Assembly (NCBI GenBank): GCA_907165275.2
Contig: OU015650.1
Coordinates: forward strand, 10,384,001 to 10,448,000
DNA: 64,000 nt
From: Zygaena filipendulae
Taxonomy: Eukaryota; Arthropoda; Insecta; Lepidoptera; Zygaenidae
Direction of reading: 5' to 3'
The notes beneath the pieces are model-generated. The model was given only the letters and a program-made list of their open reading frames with translations. It had not been told where the DNA came from and did no database searches. The number at the start of each line of letters is the position of its first letter. The first letter of the stretch is position 1. The position numbers and the translations under genes are program-made. Shown here piece after piece: positions 24,301 through 33,200 of this stretch.

Positions 24301-24397
24301 GCGTGGCCTGGCGGGCTGCAGGCGTAGCCCCCGCAGTACGTTGTGCCCTCGTCCTGACACCTTCCTCAGCGATGTCTTCTCTCGGAGTTAGTGGCAT
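21317..24397 (-). CDS. Gag-integrase fusion of Gypsy element
   Basis: A 1,026-codon frame; I start at the ATG at 24397 because an in-frame TGA lies four codons upstream. Domains in order: a Pro/Thr/Ala-rich N-terminus (about 20-125); a Glu/Arg/Gln-rich coiled coil (about 150-205); a retrotransposon Gag region containing PPYDGATSWPAYRQQF; a CCHC zinc knuckle (C468, C471, H476, C481); then within about 60 residues the RNase H tail HGNADALSRRPC (from H547). Next come the integrase H2C2 finger (H675, H682, C709, C712), the catalytic core D744-D804-E840 with D,D35E spacing, and a GPY motif at 980-982. The join between Gag and RNase H tail is in frame with no stop. Integrase looks intact by motif. 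Whether the fusion is functional is unknown. Confidence 0.85.
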   Translation of the reverse strand: MPLTPREDIAEEGVRTRAQRTAGATPAARQATLTGHRAPPTGPTHQAPPTTDATPTNLTTPTDHAHLAPPITEAPPTGSQATPLGPAHLVTPTTSPAHQTTPTVEAPPASSAHLATPTSHVQATTMRAADAPALDICSLVEMMASINKGMQQMREEQKERAENLNLIRKEQERNLHVMREEQQRNLRVMHEDQMKRAELHLQSVLTAVDKVSNVVKQLREDVDSIEGRVSVLEAGLKNVVEERVTGLETGFSGLQKEVLRLKTMGITSSGAVGVVQAPRVKVPPYDGATSWPAYRQQFQTVATANGWTDEQSLTALTVALRGSALSVLEALPSSGSGFKELMEALESRYGERHLEHVFRAQLRDRVQRPGEGLQQWALEIEKLVRKAHPTADTKTLDTNILQAFVDGIRDMEIRAAVGLRHHTSLKDALAHALEVEAVRREVRAHKLREITEEVKVVKAPLKKNGSLCYKCGERGHLQFSCPKKNEVTEKILKLQKQVDDLTKRQETLSPVGNQGKGVTARTKGQVLAGVKKAPATVIAQVRSGKAHGNADALSRRPCPEDCKHCVKQESKELTVKLTRTSPPGLWQDETMREAQEDDEDVRLIVAWKKRSADKPKWVEVAPTSPITKAYWAQWDSFVLQNGMLYRKWEKPNGREFHLQLVVPRTRVKDVLREIHDGVSGGHLGVKRTLTKVRERFYWLHCREDVQEWCRKCTTCAAVKGPSTRTRGNLQLYNIGAPWERIAVDVAGPFPVTESGNKYFLVIMDYFTKWPEVFAIPNQEATTVASKLVEEVICRFGVPLEIHSDQGRNFESQLFQEMCKILGMHKTRTTPYHPQSDGMVERFNQTLERNLAKLVDKHQRDWDKFIPLFLLAYRTSEHESTKATPAYVNFGRELRLPVDLLTGGPPDDPQSMQDYVSDLREKMQDVYALVREHGLQSSENMKTRYDRRANTSGFEEGSLVWLHNPIRRKGKSPKLQTRWEGPYKVVTRMNDVTYRIQRQPRGAFKIVHIDRLARYQGSNSDARDEHL

Positions 24398-24407
24398 CTC
24401 CAAATTT

Positions 24408-24421
24408 CACTTCCGACACCA
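24408..24421 (-). promoter_or_regulatory. primer-binding site, probable tRNA-Leu
   Basis: In element orientation TGGTGTCGGAAGTG starts three bases after the 5' LTR. From memory, insect tRNA-Leu genes end in CCCACTTCTGACA plus CCA, which would pair with this sequence with one mismatch. The tRNA assignment is inference. Confidence 0.55.
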
Positions 24422-24424
24422 AAT

Positions 24425-24844
24425 TGTTACGTGCTAGGGTTCTTTATTCGGAGATTAACACTAACTTTACAAAAACACTAGGTCTAGGGTTCCTAGGTAT
24501 AGGTATCGCAACACTGAAACACTAAACGACTGATCTCGAAGTCCAATAGTCTCGCCAAGGTCGCAGGTAGTCGCAGGTATCGCTCAAGATTCACTCGTAG
24601 TTATCGCTTCGAAAGCTCAAACTGAACTGCCCGTCCGGTTCGGTTGCGCTGTTTATATACCCAACCGAACGGGGCTCTAGAATGTTCGAGTTCAATGTGT
24701 TTTACTAGCCACTCGGCCGAACGTTTCTAGAATAGAACTTCTATCGACTTCGCTACTCCAATGTGTTTGCTTTACATTGCGTGTTTTGTATGCATCGCGC
24801 GTTTTGCATACATTGCGCGCTATCAATTTAGCTCGACCGCGACA
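24425..24844 (-). repeat. 5' LTR (right on plus strand)
   Basis: Identical to 20886-21305. In element orientation it contains a TATA box (TATATAAA, plus-strand 24652-24659), an arthropod-type initiator TCAGTT about 35 bases downstream, and heat-shock-element-like GAA/TTC pairs upstream of the TATA. Confidence 0.92.
24652..24659 (-). promoter_or_regulatory. LTR core promoter (TATA box)
   Basis: TATATAAA in element orientation, with TCAGTT at plus-strand 24620-24625 as the likely initiator. This would start the element transcript in the 5' LTR; the same pair exists in the 3' LTR (21113-21120 and 21081-21086). Confidence 0.6.
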
Positions 24845-24848
24845 GTAT
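24845..24848. repeat. target-site duplication GTAT (right)
   Basis: Matches 20882-20885 exactly. Confidence 0.8.
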
Positions 24849-24879
24849 TAACTATCTTATTCATAGGTAAAATCCATAC

Positions 24880-25500
24880 TAATACCTACTTATTATAAAT
24901 GCGAAAATAACTGTCTGCATCATCTTACCATACCATGCTTTAAATACTAGAGCGATCATCATGAAATTTTGGTGACATTTAATTAGGCAATTGTATTCAT
25001 ATTAATTAGGCAATTTGGCTCTCACTGAATCAATCCAATTCAATTCAAATGAATTCGTATTGGAATTTTGGTTCGGAGATATTCTTTACATTTAGGTAAT
25101 CAATAACCATACGTTCCAAAAAACAATAAACTCAAATTCTTCACTTCAATATGTTAGAATATTACAGTTACAGCAAAAATAGTACATCATGCACCGAGGG
25201 GGTAAAGCGATGTCTTACGTCACGGGCGGCATATTGGACACTGAGCGTAACGAGGGACTCTAGAGTTAATCTACGAGCATAGCGAGGTTTAGTATTGGTG
25301 TTAACTCTATACCGTATTTGAAGTTGGTTCATGAATGTAACATAATGACCAACATGTATACTTACTGTCAAAGCACGCAATCACGTTTTGTTTGGGATTA
25401 CCACGAAACACCTATAGTTGTAACGCGACTCTCACAGTGCTGAGCCGAATGCCTCACCGCCTCGCCTCACGCAGTATAGGACGACCCTCCCCTCAACTCT
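24880..25500. other. intergenic upstream of gene 1
   Basis: Starts with a decayed Helitron-like 5' end ('acttattataaatgcgaaaa' near 24888). The remainder has no supported gene. Local GC rises toward 25430-25500, just before the candidate promoter. Confidence 0.4.
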
Positions 25501-25510
25501 ATATGCAGTC

Positions 25511-25518
25511 TATATAAG
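25511..25518 (+). promoter_or_regulatory. candidate TATA box of gene 1
   Basis: TATATAAG, with possible initiators (cattgtcatcacc) 20-30 bases downstream, preceding a possible noncoding exon. The assignment to gene 1 rests on position (same strand, first promoter-like site upstream of 30255) and on the parallel arrangement at gene 2. Confidence 0.4.
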
Positions 25519-25539
25519 AATTCGAAACCTCATTGTCAT

Positions 25540-25600
25540 CACCTGTGTTTAGTAACTGCAGTTGTGCTGTGTTCGTACTACGTAACGTAATACCTAAAAG
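25540..25600 (+). other. candidate untranslated exon 1 of gene 1
   Basis: From the predicted start near 25540 to a donor-like CTAAAAG|GTACGG at 25600. No ATG occurs in it. It would join the acceptor tttccag at 30240-30246, eight bases before the gene 1 ATG. The intron would be 4.6 kb. Confidence 0.35.
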
Positions 25601-26070
25601 GTACGGATCTTCGTGTCAATTAATTTTTTTTTATGTTCGTACCTACATAGTAGCCATTAGTGAATAATATTTCATTTTATTATAATGGTTATACAAGTGT
25701 CTAGCGGATGCAATAAAAGTGCTTACATAGCATTTTTACAACCACTATAGTTCAAGAAGACGAATCTTTTGTTAGGTGAATTGGCGGACTAATGTTCTAA
25801 AAGCGGTGCTTACATAGTTAATTGACTGACATATTATATATATCATAAAGTGTTATTAAAAAAAAAAACCGTGATGCTTTTTTGTACTAAAAACCCTATT
25901 ATTTACGTATGACGTTTATAATCGTATCCGCAGTTCACCATTGAAGATAGTTAGCTGTGTTTTTATTTCTGCACAGTACAGTTTGAAGAAGTTGTAAGTA
26001 AAAATCAAAGTTAAAACAGCTGATGCAATGTACTCTCGCTATTTTGACAATGCATAGACATACATTCATA

Positions 26071-26370
26071 CCAATGTTATAAATGCGAAAGTAACTGTTG
26101 GTCTGTCTATCTGTTACGCTTTCACGCCTTAACGCCTCAACCGATCATCATGAAATTTTACATACACGTTTTCAGGGGTTCAGAGAAGAAAATAGGGTAC
26201 TTTTTATCTCGGGATTCCCGCGGGAACTCTGATATTAACGCCGATGAAATCTAATAAAAGTTTTTATTCACGCTGCAGGAGTATAGAAAAGGACATAGGG
26301 CATTTTTTACTCTGAAATTCCCGCGGGAACACTGAAATTAACGCGGGTGAAAACGCGTGGAATAGCTAGT
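26071..26370 (+). repeat. Helitron-like repeat, body A, internally duplicated
   Basis: Starts ccaatgttataaatgcgaaag and ends ATAGCTAGT. The 'agggtactttttatctcggga' plus 'cccgcgggaactctgatatt' block is followed by a second version of itself ('agggcattttttactctgaa', 'cccgcgggaacactgaaatt'). Confidence 0.7.
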
Positions 26371-26385
26371 AGTAAAGATTTCTTA

Positions 26386-26556
26386 ACTAGCTGTTTACCG
26401 CGGTTCCACCCGCGTTAATTTCGGAGTTCCTCCGAGAATTCCGGGACAAAAAGTACCCTATGTCTTTTTCTGTACTCCTGAAAACGTGTAGGCAAAATTT
26501 CATGGTGAAAGCGTAACAAACAAACAAACACACTTTCGCATTTAAATAGTAAGGAT
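26386..26556 (-). repeat. Helitron-like repeat, body A
   Basis: Reversed copy from ACTAGCTGTTTACCGCGG to 'ttaaatagtaagga'. Only 15 bases separate its 3' end from the 3' end of the preceding + copy, giving a tail-to-tail pair. Confidence 0.7.
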
Positions 26557-27330
26557 TCTACACAGTCTAAAATTTCTAAACAGTCTATAACTTCAATGGA
26601 AGAGAGCGGAGACAGTGTTTTACGGACACTTATTATATGACGTACTTATCTGTATTGAATAGAATTAATTAGGGTAGTACCGCATTCAGTGCACGTAGAG
26701 TGATGTGATCAACGCACTTAGTGTGATGCGATTACACTGGTGCTGGTGAAACCAGCTTACCACGTCTCACTACGCGAACGTAATTTTGCGCCGTTGTACC
26801 ATCGTTCTACGCACACATCAATCCATCAATCGTCTTTTTGAATCATTTTCGAATGTGTTATATATCTCTATCTAATGGTTTTTTTAACAAAGACTAATGT
26901 GTGATGGCTTTAACTGTAGGAAATAATATAATTTCTATACTTGATGAATCAAGTTTGCGAGCTAACGATAAGTTAAATACAAAGCGTGTCAAGCTGTCAA
27001 CTCGGTTTCAGCAACGATATTTACTCAACTTGTGTCGAGATCGAGCGTAACATTAACCAACGGATAGGTAGGATAGGTCTGTCTACCGGACAGCCTTGTG
27101 GTTCCGGCGATGTTTAACTTAGTTAGCTTTAGAATGCCATAAACGTATGCAATGTCTATATTATGGAACTTGAATAATATTTGCTTTTGTACATATTGCC
27201 GGCGTTCCTTGGAACCGTAGCTGCAAATGCTAAATATCTAAATATACGTAATAATATACGTAGCGCGGTCCATGGGTTCTTGGCCTCATATTTGTGTTAA
27301 TCTTGATAACCTTGTGATCTGTATTTCACA
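26557..27330. other. gene 1 candidate intron, no feature seen
   Basis: AT-rich, with a short pair of 'gcacgtagagtgatgtgatc' and 'gcacttagtgtgatgcgatt' near 26690-26735. No exon-like sequence. Confidence 0.4.
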
Positions 27331-27545
27331 GTACCGTTGGTGTAGTGGTTAGGTAACTGATGACAAGGTAGGTGACTGCTACGCCAGGTGTCGCGGATTC
27401 GATCCCCGCATCTGGGTAAACATTTGTGTGATAAACATTGGTGTTTGTTTTGAATCTGAGTATTTAGTATGTATCATAAGTATTTGAATTAAAAGTAAGT
27501 ATTGCATCAGCTGTCTGGTACCTTAATTGTAGGTACACGGCCTGT
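27331..27545 (+). repeat. tRNA-derived SINE
   Basis: A-box-like GTTGGTGTAGTGGTTAG and B-box-like GGATTCGATCCCCG give an internal RNA polymerase III promoter. The downstream body ('tgtttgttttgaatctgagtat', 'agtatgtatcataagtat') is shared with the SINE at 60640. The head does not form a full tRNA cloverleaf. Confidence 0.65.
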
Positions 27546-27991
27546 CTATACTTAGTTTGAAACCAGGTGGTGTTGTGTCATCATGTCCAAGCATTATCAT
27601 CACATTATTTTCAAGTGCCGATATCGTATATACATACTCATAGTAAAATTACGTTCATATAAATGAAAATATTAGAAATAACATTAACAACTACACTACA
27701 AAAATACATACATACAATACATATTACCCGACAGGGAATACATCTGAGTTACTTGGAGTAACTTGAGTCGACAAACTCAGCTCTCAATTATCCCAATAAA
27801 GTTACACGGTACATATAACATACCTGCCAAAGTTATTTTAAAGCAGTTATATAAATTTGCCACGACTATATTGTTAAGTTTTCGTTATGCCGAAAGTAAC
27901 CACTTTTATAGGAGTAATATTATATTATCTGTATTATAGGTATCTATGTGTTTATTGTTAAATGTTTGTTTCTAAATATCCTTAGTAATAT

Positions 27992-28028
27992 CTCAGACGA
28001 AATAAAAAGTTTTTTTATTTCGTCTGAG
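27992..28028. repeat. 37-bp palindrome flanked by 8-bp repeats
   Basis: Two arms, CTCAGACGAAATAAAAA and its exact complement, surround a 3-base centre. AGTAATAT stands directly on both sides (27984-27991 and 28029-28036), as an 8-bp target duplication would. It is too small to be an ordinary transposon and may be the fused ends of a deleted hAT-type element. Confidence 0.65.
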
Positions 28029-28047
28029 AGTAATATATCCTTACTAA

Positions 28048-28335
28048 TCCTTACTAATATTATAAATGCGAAAGTGCGTTTTTTTGTTTGCTACGCCTAC
28101 CGATCACCATGAAATTGCATACACGTTGTCAGGGGTAAAGAGAAGGATAAAGGCTACTTTTTATCCCGGAATCCTCACGGGAATTCCGAAATTAACGCCG
28201 AAGAAACTACATTAAATTTTGCATACTACCAGGTAGGTACAGAAAAAAAATAGGGTAGTACCTTCCTAGGTACTTTTATCTCGGAATACCCGCGGGATCT
28301 TCAACTAACGCGGGTGAAACCGCGAGGAACAGTTA
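28048..28335 (+). repeat. Helitron-like repeat, body A, internally duplicated
   Basis: Starts TCCTTACTAATATTATAAATG and ends at a mutated AACAGTTAGT. It repeats its 'aggctactttttatcccgga' block as 'agggtagtacc...tttatctcgga'. Same type of partial duplication as at 26071. Confidence 0.7.
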
Positions 28336-29406
28336 GTATTGAAATAAATTATTATTATTAAGAACTTAATCATTGAAAATCATTAGTTTTTTAATTACAT
28401 GCTTTTCACATGAATTACGTCTTACTGGACGGTATGGTCGTAAAGCGACAAAGTCCTTTCATAAAATAGAAAAAAAAAACACGTAAAACTATACGACAGG
28501 ACATAGGTAGCTAATAGCTACGGTTGTAGTCAAAACTACAAAATAGTTTCCGACGCGCCAGACGGAACCCAATTCGCTATGAAGATAGCCAGGAAATGTG
28601 AACGAAAACCAAATAAAAATGTCTCAATTTCCTCAGGAATGCTTCTCCGCAACGACCGCACGTTACGTTCTCTGTTAAAACTACTTTTTTATTTGACCCG
28701 TTTCACAAGACGTTCATACAAATAGGTACTTATTCATTTACCTACTCCTCTCAATCATGATATTCTAGTTTATTGGTTCACGCGAAATAATGAGACAGTG
28801 TACTTGACCAATAGAAACTCAATGTTTCGGTGGAATTTATATCTGAATACTTTTGAATTTAATAGATATGATTAATTTGGTGGATGGAAATCGTTTAATG
28901 CATCCCCGAAATTAACACAATTCAAACTATAGCCAACAGCTAGCGATCACAAAAGAAAAGCAATTACAAAAATGAAAAACACTTCGTTTTTTGATTCTTT
29001 GTTTTGAAGAATTCTGCCCGTTGCTGTTGTGGGCTTCGGAGCTCATTTATTTTGCCTTGTTTATGTAGGTCATGCTCAGCCTTAGAACCACCGAGTAAGT
29101 ACAATGCTACCATTACAGACACTTTAAAAAAATACACCTTATTCTAACACCAAACTGCATCATTATTCTATTGCATATTAGATATCATTGCGATGTAATA
29201 GCCGGACAAACAAACAAACAACGAAACACCCATTCGCATTAATAAATAATGTAACAACGTAAAGATCCACAAATTCAGCCGGGTGGATTTAGGGAATCCC
29301 GCAGAAATACCTTACTTAGCTAAACCTTCCTTGCACGATGAATACTGATGAATCTGAATCGCTTGAATAGAGTTTTTGATACACAGACGAACAGCTTTTC
29401 ATTTTT
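28336..29406. other. gene 1 candidate intron, no feature seen
   Basis: AT-rich sequence, no supported exon or transposon end. Confidence 0.4.
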
Positions 29407-29455
29407 AGGGTTCCGTAGCCAAATGGCCAAAAACGGAACCCTTATGGATTCCTCA

Positions 29456-29491
<36 letters not shown>

Positions 29492-29965
29492 CGTATGTCA
29501 CAGCCACTTTTTTTCGAAACTATAAGAACTATACTGTTGAAACTTGGTAAGTAGATGTATTCTGTGAACCGAATTAGGATTTTTACACAAAAATAGAAAA
29601 AAATTATAAACTTTTTAATAAACGTCTTCAAAAATGATATTGAGATTTCTAATATAATTTTTTTCTAAGCTGAATAGTTTGCGCGAGAGACACTTCCCAA
29701 GTGGTAAAATGTGTAACTTCTAAAATACGAGAATGATAGAACTAAAAAAATATATGATGTATATTTATCATGCAAACTTGCAGTGAAAATTGGTTTGAAT
29801 GACATCTAGTAAGTAGTTTTTTTTAATACGTCATAAATCGTAAACCGCAAAAAATACACTATTATTAAAACATCGATCAAAGTTACAACGAACTACAAGA
29901 ACTTTTATTTTATTATGTTACTTGCTGCTACGAAACCCTTTATGGGCGAGTCCAACTCGCACTTG
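29407..29965 (+). repeat. dispersed repeat with GTCT microsatellite
   Basis: Begins GGGTTCCGTAGCCAAATGGCC and contains a (TGTC)n-type run at 29456-29493. It continues with 'cacagccactttttttcgaa' and 'ttgaaacttggtaagtagatg' and ends near 'gagtccaactcgcacttgg'. I recall this combination as a very common repeat in lepidopteran sequence, but the class was not determined here. It carries no coding sequence. Confidence 0.55.
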
Positions 29966-30254
29966 GTCGCTTTTATTTGAAACCATTTAGTTACGATTAT
30001 ATTTAGAATTTTCTGCGAAATACATACCTACTATTCCTTTTTTAGAGTGGATTTAGAAAGAAAACGATTGGTAGAGTTTCAAATCCGCAGTATCTGTCCT
30101 TTTTTAATTAAATAGTATGTAGTTATTTACAATCAGACTATTGAATATACCAATAGCAAAAACATCAATAACATAAAATTATGAAATCACAAACATATAA
30201 ATTGTGTTTATCTATACCTATTGATTGATGTAACGATTGTTTCCAGCATCCAAA

Positions 30255-33200
30255 ATGCATTCGCTCACACTGGTTGTGCTTGCGTTTCTTGTCGCCACCG
30301 TGACGTCGTCTGCGCACTATCCAGCGCTGGAAGCCGTCGACTTGTCCGACACGGCATCGGTATACGAGTCGATATACGACACTCCTGCACATGAAAGGAG
30401 CACCAGAAACAAAAGAGGGCTCCTTCTATTGAAGAAAAAGTTGCTGCTCGGTGAGTTTCTTCGTATGCAACTTTACTTAACGTTTGATCACGGGAAATGA
30501 GTAGCGTTTAGTCACATCCAATTATTTGAAGAAATAGGTTATGTTTTGAAACACCAATATTTTTAACAGAGAGTTTTCTCTACTCCTTTTATGTAGAGAG
30601 AGTTTAATTGGATTTTGGCATATGAAAGTATAAGTAAATAAAAATACTGTTGCCTATCATTGAATTTTCAAAGCTTGTGCTCGTCACCTGCTATCAAAAA
30701 CAATGAAAGCGTCAAAACATATTTCTCCGATTTGTGAATGCTTATCTGTAATGATTCATCTAGTAGAATTCACCTATGATTTTTTAAATGTATCGATGTT
30801 TGTACTATCTAAGTATGTATATCACGAAAAAACTTCTGAAATAAATTTTTGTTTTGAATATAAATATAAAATGTTGTTGTTGTTAATATATAAAATGCAC
30901 CACACAATGTGCAAGTACCTAATGGACGTTATTGAAAGCCAATGGTACCTATCTATTGTTTTCGTGACCATAAATTTTCCACTTATCCAAGGTTATTACT
31001 ATAAATATCTATTAGTAGATACAATATATTTCAATTGTGTGGGAAAATTGTTGATCTTTGTGCGATATTGTTTTATTACTCTAAAGCCAAAAAGGTTAGG
31101 GTCGAGTAGGAACTCTAAGGTTATACAGCGTTATACCTATTGATGACGTACGTAGTAAATAACGAAAAACTATTATTAAAGGTTAATTAAACTTAAATCT
31201 AAAGCCTATTTAGATAGTTTAATAGAACTGATAGACTGCAGAGAGCTAGCGTTCCGCGGACTAACGGTATAGTAGCAAACTCCGTATTAATACTAAGTAT
31301 ACCTACTATTTCACCTGCCGTAGGTGAAATGAAGATTCACTATTCCCATCAGGAGTTTATTCATCAGGAGTTTTATTTATAGTAAATTGACTCTCAAAAC
31401 GTGATCACAGCATGTCTGCCGTTTTAATATCTTAAAATAGATTTTTTTTTATGGAAAAATGTAATGGCAGACATTAATCCAGATCGTACTATATTCTATA
31501 GAAAAAAAATAAAATTTTATAAAATATTTCATTTATTTATAAATTATATATGTATGTTATTTATGTTATTATTACTATATACAAACGCAAACAACGCAAG
31601 TTATAATAATATGGTAATAATAATCTTTATTTCTTTTAGGCTTACAATTAGATTTACATAATGTATCCTACTTATATTCTAATTGTTTACTTTAATATAT
31701 ATTAATAACGAAAAATTTTATAAAAAAAAACGAAGCTTTGAAATTCTATAAAAACCGGAACCGGAAGTGTCTGCCATTAAATTTTTCCATAAAAATTATA
31801 CTACACATTTTAAAATGGCAGACATGCTGCCATCACGTTTTGAGAGTCAATTTTGATGCTTTTTGACTTCTGGGCATGCCCAAGGGAACCCCCGATGAAA
31901 TATTATAATAGTGGTAGTGAAATAGTGTACCCACCTAGCATTAATATGGAGGTTGCTATTATACCGTAAGTCTGCGGAACGCTGGCCCTTAGACTGTGAT
32001 ATTAATGGCGCGTGAAAAAAACATAGAATTTATAGTTATCTCAAATTTAACCTTCACTAATCAGTAAGTAATAAAACCTTCCAGATTTTTGGATTTTTGG
32101 AATTGGAAAGAAATTTTTGTTTTTAATAGGTACCTACTAAGATTTTATATTTATAAAACATAGCTGTCCCCTGCGGTTTCTCCCGCGGTAATTTCGGAGT
32201 TCCCGTGGCAATTTCGGAATAAAAAGTATCCTGACTCAAAACTACCACAGCTTCCTATAGGTGAAAGAATTTTCAAAATCGGTTCAGTAGGTAGTTCCAG
32301 AGATTACTCCCTACAACGTCACAAACTCACGATTCACAAACTTTACCTCAAAAGTTTGAGGATTTTATATTTCTTAATCAACATTTGGAGCTCTTACGTT
32401 AGGTCTGCAATTTCCAGTGCAATTCAAGATAAAAAATTACTGAAACGCGATGAAAGCACCATACGAAGTATGTTTAAGTAATGTAATTGTCGATATGCAG
32501 GCTTGAAGGCGGCTAAGATCGGATTGTTGGGCGCCGGGGCGGCTTTCGTCCTCAAAAGTAAAGGTGGTAACAAGGGCGGCAGCTCGGGCGGGAAACACTC
32601 ATCGTCAGCGTCATCCAGCTACGGAAGTTACGGACCAAGCAGTCAGGGGCACAGCAGTGGCGGGTAAGACAGTTGATAAAGCGATGGTGTACTTCGGAGT
32701 TGATGTTTTGAAAGAGTGATTTAAAAAGGATTGTTCTTATTATTACAGTAGTTCAGTTCCAGCGTGGAAAGTAAAAATACATAGGTGAGTCCGTTTGATA
32801 ATGGACGGAGCACCTTCTTATAGTTACCTCTGGTTTGGGATATGTTTGTAAAACATGAAGTGGTGTAGTTTTTTAGGTATGCAGGTTGTTACTACACTAT
32901 TTGCATGACCAGTAGTTGGAGATTATAATTTTTTATTTATTATTTAGTTTTATTTATAATCTTGTCTCCAAGTCCCGGGAAAACAAGTATAGGTACCCTT
33001 AGATTGGTGGCATTTAAGTTTAGTTTTAGTTTATAACTGTTTAATAATCACACACAATTTTATATAATATTTTATTTTTTACACTTCTTGTCTTATCCAT
33101 GGTGAGTATGTTGGTGAAATTTCCACAAATACCTACATATATATATGCCTACTATATTTAATGTGCATAACGTGGCATGAATTTAAATAAGTTTCAATAA

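Larger units (their letters stand above)
20886..24844 (-). mobile_element. Ty3/Gypsy LTR retrotransposon, internally deleted
   Basis: A 3,959-bp element on the minus strand: identical 420-bp LTRs at both ends, GTAT target duplication, a purine-rich tract next to the 3' LTR and a primer-binding site next to the 5' LTR. It holds one continuous frame that fuses Gag to the last few residues of RNase H plus integrase. Protease, reverse transcriptase and most of RNase H are absent, so it cannot make cDNA alone and would need an intact relative. Identical LTRs indicate recent insertion. The integrase type (H2C2 finger, D,D35E core, GPY/F module) places it in Ty3/Gypsy (Metaviridae); the exact clade was not determined. 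Confidence 0.9.

Noticed and set aside
23865..24437. Long plus-strand open frame opposite the Gag N-terminus
   Set aside because: A shadow of the GC-rich repeat coding on the minus strand; Val/Gly/Trp-rich text with no motif.
20886..24844. A complete autonomous retrotransposon or endogenous retrovirus
   Set aside because: No protease, reverse transcriptase or envelope sequence is present between Gag and integrase.
27333..27415. Possible tRNA gene
   Set aside because: Internal promoter boxes are present, but the arms do not form a cloverleaf and the body continues as a SINE shared with 60640.
29456..29493. CRISPR-like or regularly spaced repeat
   Set aside because: It is a simple tetranucleotide (TGTC)n microsatellite inside a dispersed repeat.
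30703..31143. 146-codon plus-strand frame in gene 1 intron
   Set aside because: AT-driven, Tyr/Ile/Phe/Lys-rich, no motif, located in the intron.
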